Shown: positions 26,837-35,682, numbered from the stretch's first letter. The stretch: DNA of 64,000 bases from Microbacterium helvum (GCF_014779795.1 NZ_JACXZS010000001.1:1-64000); one strand, 5' to 3'. The notes: generated by a model from the letters alone, not told the origin. Made by a program: numbers and translations.

Positions 26837-27916
26837 TCACGCCAAGCCGGTGACTCCGACACCCAGCCACTCGGCGAGATCGGCGATCTCTGCGCGCACC
26901 ATCTCCATCTCTTCGGGGTCGAACGGCAGGAACTCGTGGATCGCGTCCACGCGCAGCACGTCATGGGCACGATCGACCTCGGCGTCCAGCATCCCGACGA
27001 ATCGGTCGCCCAGCAGGATCGGGTGGGCGAAATAGCCGTAGCGTCGCTGGGGCTTGGGCTTGAACTGCTCGAGCACGTAGGTGAACTCGAACACCTCTTC
27101 CAGTCGCCGACGGTCGAACAGCAGGCTGTCGTACGGGTTGAGGAAGGCCACACGGCCGCCGGCATCGTCATCCAGCGCCGCGAGGGCCTCAGGGTCGACC
27201 CGGTACCGCGCGCCCTCGACGAGCGCGGGCTCACCGGCGTCTTTCGCGACACCCGACCACCACCAGTGCGCCCGGGCGATGCCGCCCGCCTGCAGCCGCC
27301 GTTCGGACAGCAGCCGCGATGCTACTTCGTCGCTGTATTCGGGCAGATCGTTCGGGTAGACGCGCTCGGCGAGATCCCAGCGGCGGTGCCGACCCTCGCG
27401 TCCGACGACCGCCACCGCGCCCTGTCTCGACAGGAAGTCCAGCATGTGCGGCACCTGATTCGCCCCCGACCAGCCATCGGGGGCGCGACTGACCTGCGCC
27501 GTGTCAGGGATGTCGGTCGTCAGCAAGGGACCTTCCGCACGCAGTCGGGCCAGGACCTCCCGCCGGAACCCGTCGTTCGCTTCGAGCCACTGCCTGCTGC
27601 TCTCGCGCTGCGGCCAGGTCCGCATGCCGGGGAGCATGAGCGGCAGCAGGCTGATAGGACGGAACGCACCGTCGAACTCGAACAGCAGCCGATCCTGCTC
27701 GGCGGCCTTGCGCAGCTGCCCTGGCTCGTACGACCAGCCGATGCGTGACCACGGCACCGTCTGCTCGCACGGTGCGATCGTCGCCGTGGGGTCGATCTTG
27801 ATGTAGGTCAGCTGCTCGGCGACCTCGACGACGTCACCCGGCCTGTCGGCGTCGAGCAGCTGCGCGCGCACGACGAGGCGGCGCGCCTGGTCGCGCGTGA
27901 GCTCGTGAGGCTTCAC
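26837..27916 (-). CDS. Winged-helix DNA-binding protein (AlkZ/YcaQ-like glycosylase family)
   Basis: A 359-residue protein of the HTH_42 family. The N-terminal part has L-T-Y-I-K-I-D-P and V-P-W-S-R-I-G in the layout of AlkX/YcaQ (I-Q-I-D, L-W-S-R-L), and the C-terminal half has the typical L-L-F-D-R-R-R and G-D-R-F-V-G-M-L-D-A. Relatives remove bulky or crosslinked bases from DNA. The GTG start overlaps the DHFR-like stop (GTGA), so the two are co-translated. Confidence 0.8.
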   Translation of the reverse strand: MKPHELTRDQARRLVVRAQLLDADRPGDVVEVAEQLTYIKIDPTATIAPCEQTVPWSRIGWSYEPGQLRKAAEQDRLLFEFDGAFRPISLLPLMLPGMRTWPQRESSRQWLEANDGFRREVLARLRAEGPLLTTDIPDTAQVSRAPDGWSGANQVPHMLDFLSRQGAVAVVGREGRHRRWDLAERVYPNDLPEYSDEVASRLLSERRLQAGGIARAHWWWSGVAKDAGEPALVEGARYRVDPEALAALDDDAGGRVAFLNPYDSLLFDRRRLEEVFEFTYVLEQFKPKPQRRYGYFAHPILLGDRFVGMLDAEVDRAHDVLRVDAIHEFLPFDPEEMEMVRAEIADLAEWLGVGVTGLA

Positions 27917-28536
27917 GGTGCGGGCTCGCCCGCGTCGAGCACGGGCAGCACGCGGTAGCGCACGTGGGTGACGAGCGAGGCGGAGCGGCCGGAGATCTGC
28001 TGAAGCCGCAGTGGACCGACGCCGTCGAAGAGCCGGAGCCCATCACGCAGGATGCTGGGCGAGATCTGCAGTGCGAGCTCGTCGACGAGCCCGGCAGCAT
28101 GGTAGGCGTTGGTCGTCGTGGGTCCGCCCGCGATGTGCACGGGCAGGTCGCCGGCGGCATCCTTCGCACGCTCGAGAGCCGCATGGATGCCGTCGGTGAC
28201 GAAGTGGAACGTCGTGCCGCCCTCCATCACGATCGGCTCGCGCGCGTAGTGCGTGAGCACGAAGACCGGCCGATGGTACGGCGGGTCCGCGCCCCACCAC
28301 CCGCGCCAGTCGCGGTTCCACTCGCCGCGGACCGGGCCGAACATGTTGCGCCCCATGATGAAGGCGCCGGCGGCGACGATCGCGTCGATCTCGGCGCGGT
28401 TCTCGTCCGGAGTCTCGAACATCCAGCGGTGCAGCGCCCCTTCGGGCACATCGCCGAACGGCCGCTCCTCGGTCTGATGGTGACCGGAACCGATGCCGTC
28501 GAGCGAGATCGACATCGTGGCGACGACGGATGACAT
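27913..28536 (-). CDS. Dihydrofolate reductase-family protein
   Basis: A 207-residue RibD-C/DHFR-like reductase: M-S-I-S-L-D-G-I-G at the start, F-I-M-G-R-N-M-F-G-P (about residues 59-68) and H-I-A-G-G-P-T-T-T (about 134-142). The ATG at 28536 is preceded by GGAGG at five bases. It is upstream of and overlapping the AlkZ-like gene and lies 70 bases after the glycosyltransferase stop. Substrate unknown. Confidence 0.8.
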   Translation of the reverse strand: MSSVVATMSISLDGIGSGHHQTEERPFGDVPEGALHRWMFETPDENRAEIDAIVAAGAFIMGRNMFGPVRGEWNRDWRGWWGADPPYHRPVFVLTHYAREPIVMEGGTTFHFVTDGIHAALERAKDAAGDLPVHIAGGPTTTNAYHAAGLVDELALQISPSILRDGLRLFDGVGPLRLQQISGRSASLVTHVRYRVLPVLDAGEPAP

Positions 28537-28606
28537 GCGCACCTCCGTGCGGGTCTTCAGGGTTCCGTGCCCACGCTATCCCCGGCATCCGACTGCACGA
28601 CAGCCC

Positions 28607-29866
28607 TCAGTCCGTCGGATTCGCCGAGCGCCGGTCGGAATCGGCCGCCAGCACCGACTCGATCGCGGCGACGGACGCGGCCGCGCCGTCCTCGTTCGCA
28701 TAGGCCGCCTGGACCCGCCCGGCTGCGGCACCGAAGCCGTCGTCCGACAGCAGACGCCGCACGGCGTCGGCGAGCGCCTCGGTGCCGGCCTGCTTCGGCG
28801 AAAGCGCGAGGGCGTTGCCCTGGGCGACACACTGGTCGACGTTCCACACCTGCTCGGGCTGCAGCCCCATCCCCACGAACGGGATGCCGGCGGCACACGC
28901 CGTCTGCACCGTGCCCTGGCCGCCGTGCAGCACCGCCACGTCGACCAGTCCGCCCAGCCGGTGCGCCGGCAGCAGGTCGGTCACATGGATATTGGGCGCG
29001 AGCACGTCGTCGTCGTGCAGGTAGTGGCGCACCGGCGCGACGACGTTCACCGCAAGCGTCGCCAGCTGCCCGGCCGCTGCGAGCACGAGCTCCCGGCTCG
29101 CCGACGAGCCGAGCCCCAGATAGACGAGCGGAGCGTCACGCGCCGCGAGCTCGGTCACGATCGGCGGCAGCGGTGCGTCGAGGTGCGCGAAGATCGGGCC
29201 GACCCGCTGGTACGAGTCGGGCAGCCGGTACCCCTTGAGCTCCCACGTCATGACCGTCAGCAGGTTGTGGTCGGCCTCGAGCAGCGACACGACGGTCTTC
29301 AGCGGCGCGACCCCGTTCGCCTTCGCGACCCGGCCGAACGCGCGCGGGGCGAGGGGTGCATGGTTGTAGGCCCAGCGCAGCAGCGCCGTCGCCACCCGGT
29401 CGGCGGCGCGCGCGAGCCTGCCCGACCCGCGCACGAGCCCCAGCCGCTCCGTCTGCTCGACCTGCGGTCGCGTCAGCGCGAACGGCACAGCGTAGAACAG
29501 CGGCACGTCCTCGGCCCGCGCCGAGATCATCGACGTCGTGTTCGTGCCGATGACGACCGCCGCGGCCCCGGTTTCGCGGATGAGCGCCCGTTCGACGTCG
29601 ACGCGCGCCGACACGAGCGCGTCGGTGAAGGGACTGCGGAACGTCCTGCCCTGGTCGAACTTCAGCGCCTGCGCGCGCTCCGCCGCGCTCATCGACGGCT
29701 CGCACGCGCGATACTCGAACCCCGCGTCGGCGATGAGCCCCGCGAAGTCGTTCTCGTACCCCATGAACACCGCACGATGACGGGGTTCCGCCGCCTTCGC
29801 CACCTCGATCATGCGCGTCACCTCGGCGAGGTTGAACGTCACCGGGCAGAACAGCAGAGTCGCCAT
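28607..29866 (-). CDS. UGT-type glycosyltransferase (macrolide glycosyltransferase-like)
   Basis: A 419-residue GT1-fold protein. The C-terminal donor-binding region reads L-H-G-G-Q-G-T-V-Q-T-A and G-x-L-Q-P-E-Q-x-W-N-x-D, the bacterial form of the nucleotide-sugar signature. The N-terminus M-A-T-L-L-F-C-P-V-T-F-N begins the acceptor domain. OleD/Mgt-like members inactivate macrolides by glucosylation. It is 80 bases downstream of erm on the same strand, supporting a resistance role, though other small-molecule acceptors are possible. Confidence 0.85.
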   Translation of the reverse strand: MATLLFCPVTFNLAEVTRMIEVAKAAEPRHRAVFMGYENDFAGLIADAGFEYRACEPSMSAAERAQALKFDQGRTFRSPFTDALVSARVDVERALIRETGAAAVVIGTNTTSMISARAEDVPLFYAVPFALTRPQVEQTERLGLVRGSGRLARAADRVATALLRWAYNHAPLAPRAFGRVAKANGVAPLKTVVSLLEADHNLLTVMTWELKGYRLPDSYQRVGPIFAHLDAPLPPIVTELAARDAPLVYLGLGSSASRELVLAAAGQLATLAVNVVAPVRHYLHDDDVLAPNIHVTDLLPAHRLGGLVDVAVLHGGQGTVQTACAAGIPFVGMGLQPEQVWNVDQCVAQGNALALSPKQAGTEALADAVRRLLSDDGFGAAAGRVQAAYANEDGAAASVAAIESVLAADSDRRSANPTD

Positions 29867-29946
29867 CGCAGTCCCTCTCCGCCGCGCGTGGAACATGGAT
29901 GCCGGCACGCCATCCTCCCAGTGGCCGCCTCTGCCGCGCCACCGCC

Positions 29947-30729
29947 TCACCCACCGCGTCGCGGTGGGTCCGCCGCCTCGCGCCACAGCGCCGCCCACTG
30001 CTCGGATCGCAGATCGCGGGGCAGTCGATCCGGCGCGATGCCGAGGCGGGCCACGACGCCGCGCGCCTGCCCCTTCGTCAGGCCGGCGCCGTGCTGCAGG
30101 AGCGCGGGCAGACCGCTCCCCCGCCCCGTGAAGATCGCCTGGACGAACCGCTCGTATCGGCTGCGGTCGCGCGGGTGCACAAGCGGCGTCGATCGCCGCT
30201 CGATGCGCAGCACGCCGCCGTCGACACTCGGCATCGGGGCGAAGTGGCGCGCGGGAACGCGACCGTGCAGCGAGAAGGCGAACCACGGCGCCGACTGCGC
30301 GGTCATCATGGTGCCGCCGCCCACTCCCGCGCGCTTGCGTGCGACCTCCCACTGAGTGAGGAGGATCGCCTGCTGCCAGCCTCCGCGCGCCAGCATCCGC
30401 CGCAGGATGGGCGTGGTCACGTGATACGGCAGGTTGCCGACGACGACGGATCTGTCGAGCGGGTGCTGGAGGGCGTCGGCGTGCTCGACGCTCACGTGCG
30501 GCAGGCGCCGCCGCAATGCCCGCACCCGGTGCTCATCGAGGTCGATGGCGACGAGATCGCGTCCGAGCCGGGCGAGCGGCGCGGTCAGCGCGCCGTCACC
30601 CGCCCCGATCTCGAGGATGGGTCCGCGCGTGGCGGCGACGAGGTCGACGATCCCCTGGATCGTCGGTCGATGGATGAGGAAGTTCTGGCCGAGTTCGTGT
30701 CGGCCGCCGTGTGCTGAACGGTTTCGCAT
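29947..30729 (-). CDS. erm: 23S rRNA (adenine-N6)-methyltransferase Erm
   Basis: A 260-residue Rossmann methyltransferase with G-Q-N-F-L at residues 14-18, SAM motif I E-I-G-A-G-D-G (40-46) and motif IV N-L-P-Y (99-102). This is the Erm/KsgA family; the early H-E-L-G-Q-N-F-L-I-H and short length are those of actinobacterial Erm proteins rather than KsgA. It would methylate A2058 and give macrolide-lincosamide-streptogramin resistance. GGAG lies seven bases before the ATG inside a GGAGCGCTCC palindrome, and a leader ORF precedes the gene. Confidence 0.85.
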   Translation of the reverse strand: MRNRSAHGGRHELGQNFLIHRPTIQGIVDLVAATRGPILEIGAGDGALTAPLARLGRDLVAIDLDEHRVRALRRRLPHVSVEHADALQHPLDRSVVVGNLPYHVTTPILRRMLARGGWQQAILLTQWEVARKRAGVGGGTMMTAQSAPWFAFSLHGRVPARHFAPMPSVDGGVLRIERRSTPLVHPRDRSRYERFVQAIFTGRGSGLPALLQHGAGLTKGQARGVVARLGIAPDRLPRDLRSEQWAALWREAADPPRRGG

Positions 30730-30840
30730 GGGAGCGCTCCGGGGAAGAAGATGGAGCACCCGGCAGGCACGCCGTGTGTCGATCAGCCCGCCGCAGGGGG
30801 CCGAGAGAGGCGCGCGTCCGGACGCATGGGCTTCCGGATG

Positions 30841-30875
30841 ACGGCGCGCTGCCGCGTCGGTCGCGACGGCGCCGT
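30841..30875 (-). promoter_or_regulatory. Hairpin between erm leader ORF and erm
   Basis: ACGGCGC (30841-30847) pairs with GCGCCGT (30869-30875), and the right arm touches the stop codon of the leader ORF. Such a stem could act in attenuation. The second candidate element is the palindrome GGAGCGCTCC at the erm ribosome site (about 30731-30740). Confidence 0.4.
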
Positions 30876-30940
30876 CAGGCGCGGCGGTCGCGGACGAAGA
30901 ACGGGCACGCCATCATCGGCGCGCTCTTGATCATTCCCAT
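30875..30940 (-). CDS. Leader peptide upstream of erm (candidate)
   Basis: A 21-codon ORF starts ATG at 30940 (or the in-frame ATG at 30934), after AGGGTGAGG, and ends with TGA at 30877-30875. It reads M-G-M-I-K-S-A-P at the start and F-F-V-R-D-R-R-A at the end. The Arg-Asp-Arg matches the +x+ pattern at which macrolides stall ribosomes in known erm leader peptides. About 145 bases separate it from erm. A TAGGGT hexamer nine bases before the first ATG suggests a nearby start of transcription. No experiment supports it yet. Confidence 0.5.
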   Translation of the reverse strand: MGMIKSAPMMACPFFVRDRRA

Positions 30941-31054
30941 GCGCCTCACCCTACCGTGCCGCGGCTTCAGGTCCGACGGAGCACCAGGGCCGCCGGCATC
31001 CTGCGCACCACGATCCCGTGCGGCAGCCCGCGAGTGCGGTCGTCGCCTGACGTC

Positions 31055-31417
31055 TCAGCGGTCCACGATGTCGCGGGCGTGGACGCCGATCCACGCCATG
31101 AGCGGCATCATCCGCTCCATCAGGTCGTCGCCGAGCGGCGTCAGCGAGTACTCCACTCGGGGCGGCACCTCGGGGTACGAGGTCCGCGCGACGAAGCCGT
31201 CCTTCTCGAGGGTGCGCAGCGTCGAGGCGAGCATCTTCTCGCTGATGCCCTCGACGCGACGTCGCAGCTCGCCCCAGCGGGTCGTGCCCTCGGTGAGCGC
31301 CATCAGCACCAGGACGCCCCACTTGCTCATGACGTGGTCGAGCACGACGCGCGTGGGACACGCTTCGTCGAATGCTCCCGGAACTTCGGCCCGGATTTCT
31401 GCAAAACTCACCACCAC
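31055..31417 (-). CDS. HxlR-family transcriptional regulator
   Basis: A 120-residue winged-helix protein: V-L-D-H-V-M-S-K-W-G-V-L-V-L-M-A-L (about residues 25-41), R-R-R-V-E-G-I-S-E-K-M-L-A-S-T-L-R-T-L-E (52-71) and a Y-S-L-T-P-L-G wing. A single Cys20 lies in the N-terminal D-E-A-C-P-T-R, typical of thiol- or quinone-sensing members. Three consecutive GTG codons give uncertain start. It is divergent from the quinone-reductase-like gene. Confidence 0.88.
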   Translation of the reverse strand: MVVSFAEIRAEVPGAFDEACPTRVVLDHVMSKWGVLVLMALTEGTTRWGELRRRVEGISEKMLASTLRTLEKDGFVARTSYPEVPPRVEYSLTPLGDDLMERMMPLMAWIGVHARDIVDR

Positions 31418-31445
31418 GTGGGTACCTTACCTCAAAGTGGGTACC
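31418..31445. promoter_or_regulatory. HxlR operator, repeated GTGGGTACC
   Basis: GTGGGTACC occurs at 31418-31426 and 31437-31445, 19 bases apart, each containing the palindrome GGTACC. The pair lies between the divergent HxlR and quinone-reductase genes and fits dimer binding. Confidence 0.65.
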
Positions 31446-31526
31446 CGCGGTTCGGAATGTTCTGATTCGACGACGACGTTGGCGTCGGTGAGCGCGCGAC
31501 GCGCGGCTCCCACCGAAAGGACTCAC

Positions 31527-32402
31527 ATGACCATCCTCGTCACCGCCGCGGGCGGACAGCTCGGCCACCTCGTCATCGAGGCCCTCCTGGATCGCGGCGT
31601 CGCGCCGGGCGACATCGTCGCAGGAGCCCGTACCACCTCCAAGGTCGCCGACCTCGAAGAGCGCGGCATCCGCATCGTCGCCCTGGACTACACCGAACCC
31701 GACACCGTCGCCACGGCGCTCGAGGGCGTCGACACCGTGCTGCTCATCTCGGGCTCGGAGCCCGGCAAGCGCTACGAGGGTCACAAGAACGTGATCGACG
31801 CGGCCGCCGCAGCTGGTGTCGGGAAGCTGGTGTACACGAGCCTCGCGCATGCCGACGCCATCGACTTCGTGCTCGCACCTGAGCACAAGTCGACCGAGGA
31901 GTACCTCGCCGCGAGCAGCGTGCCCGCCGTGGTGCTGCGCAACAACTGGTACACCGAGAACTACATCCCCGACGTCCTGCGCGCCGCCGAGACCGGCGTG
32001 ATCGCGGCCTCGGTCGGCGACGGGCTCGTCGCCGCCGCGAGCCGTGCCGACTACGCCGAGGCCGCCGCGGTCGTGCTCATCGAGGACGGCCATCTCGGCA
32101 GCACCTACGAGCTGTCGGGCGACACCGCCGTCTCGTACGCCGATCTCGCCGCTGCCGCCGCCGAGACGCTCGGCCGCGACGTCGCGTACGTGCCCGCGAC
32201 CCGCGAGCAGTTCGAGGCTGCCCTCGCCGAGGCGGGGCTCGACGCGGGTACCGTCGGCTTCGTCGCCGAGATGGAGGACGGCATCGCCCGCGGTGTGCTC
32301 GCCGACGCCGACCCCACGCTCGCGCGCCTCATCGGTCGCCCGACCACTCCCGTGGCCGAGGGGCTGAGCGCCGCCGTCGGCGCCGCGCGCGTCGAGGCCT
32401 GA
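31527..32402 (+). CDS. NAD(P)H-binding quinone reductase-like protein (QorB/NmrA type)
   Basis: A 291-residue atypical SDR with the dinucleotide motif V-T-A-A-G-G-Q-L-G-H-L-V (about residues 5-16) and V-Y-T-S-L-A-H-A-D (about 103-111), as in QOR2. It would reduce quinones or act as a redox sensor. AAAGGA precedes the ATG. With the divergent HxlR regulator and its operator it forms the common electrophile-response pair. Confidence 0.87.
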   Translation: MTILVTAAGGQLGHLVIEALLDRGVAPGDIVAGARTTSKVADLEERGIRIVALDYTEPDTVATALEGVDTVLLISGSEPGKRYEGHKNVIDAAAAAGVGKLVYTSLAHADAIDFVLAPEHKSTEEYLAASSVPAVVLRNNWYTENYIPDVLRAAETGVIAASVGDGLVAAASRADYAEAAAVVLIEDGHLGSTYELSGDTAVSYADLAAAAAETLGRDVAYVPATREQFEAALAEAGLDAGTVGFVAEMEDGIARGVLADADPTLARLIGRPTTPVAEGLSAAVGAARVEA

Positions 32403-32425
32403 CGACGCCTGCCCGAAGACGGAAG

Positions 32426-32462
32426 AGGGAGGGGATGCCGCGGCGTGCGGCATCCCCTCCCT
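32426..32462. terminator. Bidirectional hairpin terminator with GGATGCC arms
   Basis: A perfect 16-bp stem (AGGGAGGGGATGCCGC and its complement) with loop GGCGT lies between the convergent quinone-reductase and PPOX genes. The stem contains the GGATGCC/GGCATCC pair. Confidence 0.85.
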
Positions 32463-32487
32463 TCTGTCGTCTTCGGTCCGGCGTCGG

Positions 32488-32889
32488 CTACTGCGCGGTC
32501 GCGCGCTCCACCGACATCACGAGGACCACCCGATCGGCCTTGTCGCGCGGCGGCGTGGTGCTGGGATTGCCGTAGCGGTTCTGCAGCCGCACGTAGAACT
32601 CCCCCTCGGGGTCGGGACGGACCTCGACCAGGCGGCCCGCCACCTCCAGGTAGTGGAACGGCTGCTCCGGGTCGATGATCGACAGCGCCATCGACGGGTT
32701 GTGCTGCAGATTGCGGTACTTCTGCCGGTAGTTGGTGTGGGTGAAATGCACCTGGTCGCCGACGACCTCGAACCACATGGGGTTCACCTGAGCGGTGTCG
32801 TTGGGCCTGATCGTGCCGAGGTGCCCGTACACGGGCAGCTCGAGCAGGTGGCGGCGGTCAGCGGGGACGAGTTCGTCGAGCGAAGGCAT
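32488..32889 (-). CDS. PPOX-class F420-dependent enzyme
   Basis: A 133-residue split-barrel protein: Y-G-H-L-G-T-I-R-P-N-D-T-A-Q-V-N-P-M-W-F (residues 20-39), Y-R-Q-K-Y-R-N-L-Q and P-F-H-Y-L-E-V-A-G-R. This is the TIGR03618-like PPOX group that uses F420 or FMN. The ATG at 32889 was taken since earlier in-frame residues do not look conserved. It is the only gene in its minus-strand unit. Confidence 0.82.
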   Translation of the reverse strand: MPSLDELVPADRRHLLELPVYGHLGTIRPNDTAQVNPMWFEVVGDQVHFTHTNYRQKYRNLQHNPSMALSIIDPEQPFHYLEVAGRLVEVRPDPEGEFYVRLQNRYGNPSTTPPRDKADRVVLVMSVERATAQ

Positions 32890-32962
32890 GGGCCCAGTCT
32901 GCCGTGGTGCGGCGGGCATGGGGCCGATACCGGCGATCCTCGTCACGAACTACCCTCGGACC

Positions 32963-33541
32963 ATGGCCACGCAGCCCCCGCCCGGTTGGTACGACGACGG
33001 CACCGGCAAGCAGCGCTGGTGGGACGGCACCCACTGGACCGAGCAGTTCATCGATCTGCGCGAGGCAGACATCGAGCTGCGGACGGATGCCGGTCCCGCG
33101 GGCAGCGGCCCGGCACAGGCCGGCTGGTACGACGACGGGCGGGGCCGCACCCGCCGGTGGGACGGCCGGCAGTGGACGCGCGAGGTGCGCTACAGCGGCC
33201 AGGAGCAGGAGTTCGCCGGGATCGTCGTCGACGGGCGCTGGATCCACTTCGGCGACCTGAGCCAGCCGGTGAGCGAGGTCACCGCGAGTGTCGCGACCGG
33301 TGACGCGCTGCTGCGCGATCCCGCCTTCACACGGACCGCCGCCGAACGGCGACTCCACGGCCCGGCGGGACCGATCACGCCGCGCACCCTCAACCGCGTC
33401 ATCGACAGGGCCCTGCCGCACCTCGTGATCGCCGGCGCGACCCAGGTGTGGGCGGTGCGCTTCTCACCCGGGTACGAGACCGCAGCAGAGCGGTTCGCGA
33501 CCTGGGTGCGCTCCAGCGCCGACCACTACCGCTACCGCTGA
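32963..33541 (+). CDS. DUF2510-containing protein
   Basis: A 192-residue protein with two DUF2510 modules near the start: P-P-G-W-Y-D-D-G...R-W-W-D-G-T-H-W-T (residues 6-26) and A-G-W-Y-D-D-G...R-R-W-D-G-R-Q-W-T (about 53-73). The rest (about residues 75-192) is a soluble alpha/beta stretch without a recognised family; no transmembrane segment follows, which is less common for DUF2510 proteins. Function unknown. Confidence 0.75.
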   Translation: MATQPPPGWYDDGTGKQRWWDGTHWTEQFIDLREADIELRTDAGPAGSGPAQAGWYDDGRGRTRRWDGRQWTREVRYSGQEQEFAGIVVDGRWIHFGDLSQPVSEVTASVATGDALLRDPAFTRTAAERRLHGPAGPITPRTLNRVIDRALPHLVIAGATQVWAVRFSPGYETAAERFATWVRSSADHYRYR

Positions 33542-33544
33542 CGC

Positions 33545-34255
33545 TCAATCCCGTTCGGGCAGCACGAGGGGCAGCTCGTGCCGCTCGTCCCACGGCTCGG
33601 TCCAGCCCAGGCGGTCGAACAGTCCGTCGAGCAGCATCGCGGTGAACCCCCACACGAGGTGATCGCCCGTCGTATTCCCCACGAGGAATCCGGGGCCGCG
33701 CCACTCCTGCCCGTCCCGCCGGATGACCGTGACGCCCCGGTTCGCGGGATCGATCAGGTCCGCCACGGGGGCGCGGAACACGTCCGCCGACTCCGCCTCG
33801 TCCACCACCCTGACGGGCGAGGGATGCCGCCACCATCCGAGCACCGGCGTCACCAGATGGCGCGAGTACACGAGCGGGATGGGCGAGAGCGCGCCGAGCA
33901 CGTCCACGCCGGAGGTGTCGAGCCCGGTCTCTTCCCATGCCTCGCGGAGCGCCGCGGCCACAGGCCCGTCATCGCCGGGATCGAGCCTGCCGCCCGGGAA
34001 CGCGACCTCGCCGGCGTGCGCCCGCAGCGTGGGCGCACGCGACAGCAGCAGCACATCGAGGTCGCGCGAGACGGCATGAGCCTGCGCGTCGTGGTCGCTC
34101 GGCCGGCCGTCCAGCACGCCGAAGAGCATCAGCACCGCGGCCGGGCGCGAGTCCTCCGGCGCCGGAAGGCGCACGAGGGGGCCCTGGGCGGATCGGGCGA
34201 ACGCCTCAAGCTGGGCCCGCGCACCGAGCGCGGTCTCGGGCGACGTGTGCGGCAT
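33545..34255 (-). CDS. NUDIX hydrolase, CoA-pyrophosphatase type
   Basis: A 236-residue NUDIX enzyme. The CoA-specific motif L-L-L-S-R-A-P-x-L-R-x-H-A-G-x-V-A-F-P-G-G runs into the NUDIX helix A-A-L-R-E-A-W-E-E-T-G-L (about residues 102-113). It should cleave CoA to 3',5'-ADP and phosphopantetheine. The first Glu of the standard box is Asp here. Its stop is three bases from that of the DUF2510 gene (convergent). Confidence 0.85.
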   Translation of the reverse strand: MPHTSPETALGARAQLEAFARSAQGPLVRLPAPEDSRPAAVLMLFGVLDGRPSDHDAQAHAVSRDLDVLLLSRAPTLRAHAGEVAFPGGRLDPGDDGPVAAALREAWEETGLDTSGVDVLGALSPIPLVYSRHLVTPVLGWWRHPSPVRVVDEAESADVFRAPVADLIDPANRGVTVIRRDGQEWRGPGFLVGNTTGDHLVWGFTAMLLDGLFDRLGWTEPWDERHELPLVLPERD

Positions 34256-34380
34256 CCGTTCAGGCTACGCCCGCACGCCGACACCCGGACCGTGCGCGGC
34301 GCACGAGGTTCTCACCACCCGCCGGGTGGCGGCATCCACCTGGCAGCGTGTCTGCGAAGATTCCTGCGCCGCGTACGCGC

Positions 34381-35682
34381 TCAGCCGCGGAAGAACGTCT
34401 CGGCGACGCGGGCGAGGTCCCGCAGGTCGCTCACGCCGGCGAGCTCGCGTGCCGAGTGCATCGACAGGATCGGGATGCCGACGTCCACGGTGCGGATGCC
34501 CAGACGGGTCGCGGTGATCGGGCCGATGGTCGAGCCGCAGGGCACCGCGTTGTTCGAGACGAACTCCTGGCTCGTGACGCCCGCGTCGGCGCACCAGCCG
34601 TTCCATGCGGCTGCGCCGGGCGCGTCGGTCGCGTACCGCTGGTTCGCGTTGATCTTGAGGATCGGACCCGACCCGAGCAGCGGCTGCACCACCGGGTCGT
34701 GCTTCTCGGCATAGTTGGGGTGCACGGAGTGGCCGACGTCGCTCGACACGCACCAGGACGCGGCGAGGGCCCGAAGCTGCTGCTCGCGGTCAGCGCCCAG
34801 CGACAGCCAGAGCCGCTCCAGCACATCCGAGAGGAATGGACCCGCAGCGCCCGAGCGCGTGCCTGAGCCGACCTCTTCGTGGTCGAACACGGCGAGCATC
34901 GCGATGTGGTCGGCGTCATGGCCGTCGGCGAGGCGTTCGAGGGCGACGAGGCCGGCATGCACCGAGGCCAGGTCGTCGAGACGCCCCGAGGCGAAGAACA
35001 CGTCATCGCGGCCGAACGTGGCGCCGCGCGCCGAGTCCGCCGTCACGATGTCGTAGCCGCGGATGCGCGCCGCGTCGACCCCGGCCTCGCGCGCGAGCTC
35101 GGCCAGGACGTCGGCGGAGTCGGCCTCACCGAGCCCCCACACCGGCTGCGTCTGCGACTGCTTGTCGAGGGCGAGGTGATCGTTCGCACCGCGGTCGAGG
35201 TGGATCGCCAGCTGCGGCAGCCGCAGCAGCGGTCCGGTCGCGGCGAGCGCGGTCGACCCGTCGTCGAGCACGAGCCGCCCGGCGAGGCGCAGCTCGCGGT
35301 CGAGCCAGGAGTTCAGCAGCGGCCCGCCGTACACCTCGACGCCGGCCTGCAGCCATCCGAGCCGACCGGTGGTGGGCTTCGGCTTGAGCTTGAACCCCGG
35401 CGAGTCGCTGTGGGCGCCGAAGATGCGCACCGGTGTCGCCGCCGTCGCTCCGGCCGGGACCACCCACGCGATCGCCGCGCCGTCGCGCACGACCACGTGC
35501 TTCCCGCCGGCGGGCGCGGGCCATCCCTCGCTCTCATCCAGGCGGGTGAACCCGGCGTCCTCGAGGCGGCGCGCGACTTCGGCGGCCGCATGGAAGCTCG
35601 AGGGGGATGCCGCGACGAAGTCCGCGAGGTCCTCGGCGTGAGCGCCGGCGGAGGTGGTGGCGACAGGGGTGGATGAGGGCAC
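34381..35682 (-). CDS. M18-family aminopeptidase
   Basis: A 433-residue zinc aminopeptidase (DAP/ApeA family). It has G-A-H-S-D-S-P-G-F-K-L-K-P (zinc His), G-R-L-D-D-L-A-S, D-H-E-E-V-G-S-G-T-R-S-G-A (catalytic Glu and zinc ligands) and I-L-S-M-H-S-A-R-E near the end. It removes N-terminal residues from peptides in the cytoplasm. The GTG at 35682 has GGAGG upstream, giving the typical length. Confidence 0.92.
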   Translation of the reverse strand: MPSSTPVATTSAGAHAEDLADFVAASPSSFHAAAEVARRLEDAGFTRLDESEGWPAPAGGKHVVVRDGAAIAWVVPAGATAATPVRIFGAHSDSPGFKLKPKPTTGRLGWLQAGVEVYGGPLLNSWLDRELRLAGRLVLDDGSTALAATGPLLRLPQLAIHLDRGANDHLALDKQSQTQPVWGLGEADSADVLAELAREAGVDAARIRGYDIVTADSARGATFGRDDVFFASGRLDDLASVHAGLVALERLADGHDADHIAMLAVFDHEEVGSGTRSGAAGPFLSDVLERLWLSLGADREQQLRALAASWCVSSDVGHSVHPNYAEKHDPVVQPLLGSGPILKINANQRYATDAPGAAAWNGWCADAGVTSQEFVSNNAVPCGSTIGPITATRLGIRTVDVGIPILSMHSARELAGVSDLRDLARVAETFFRG

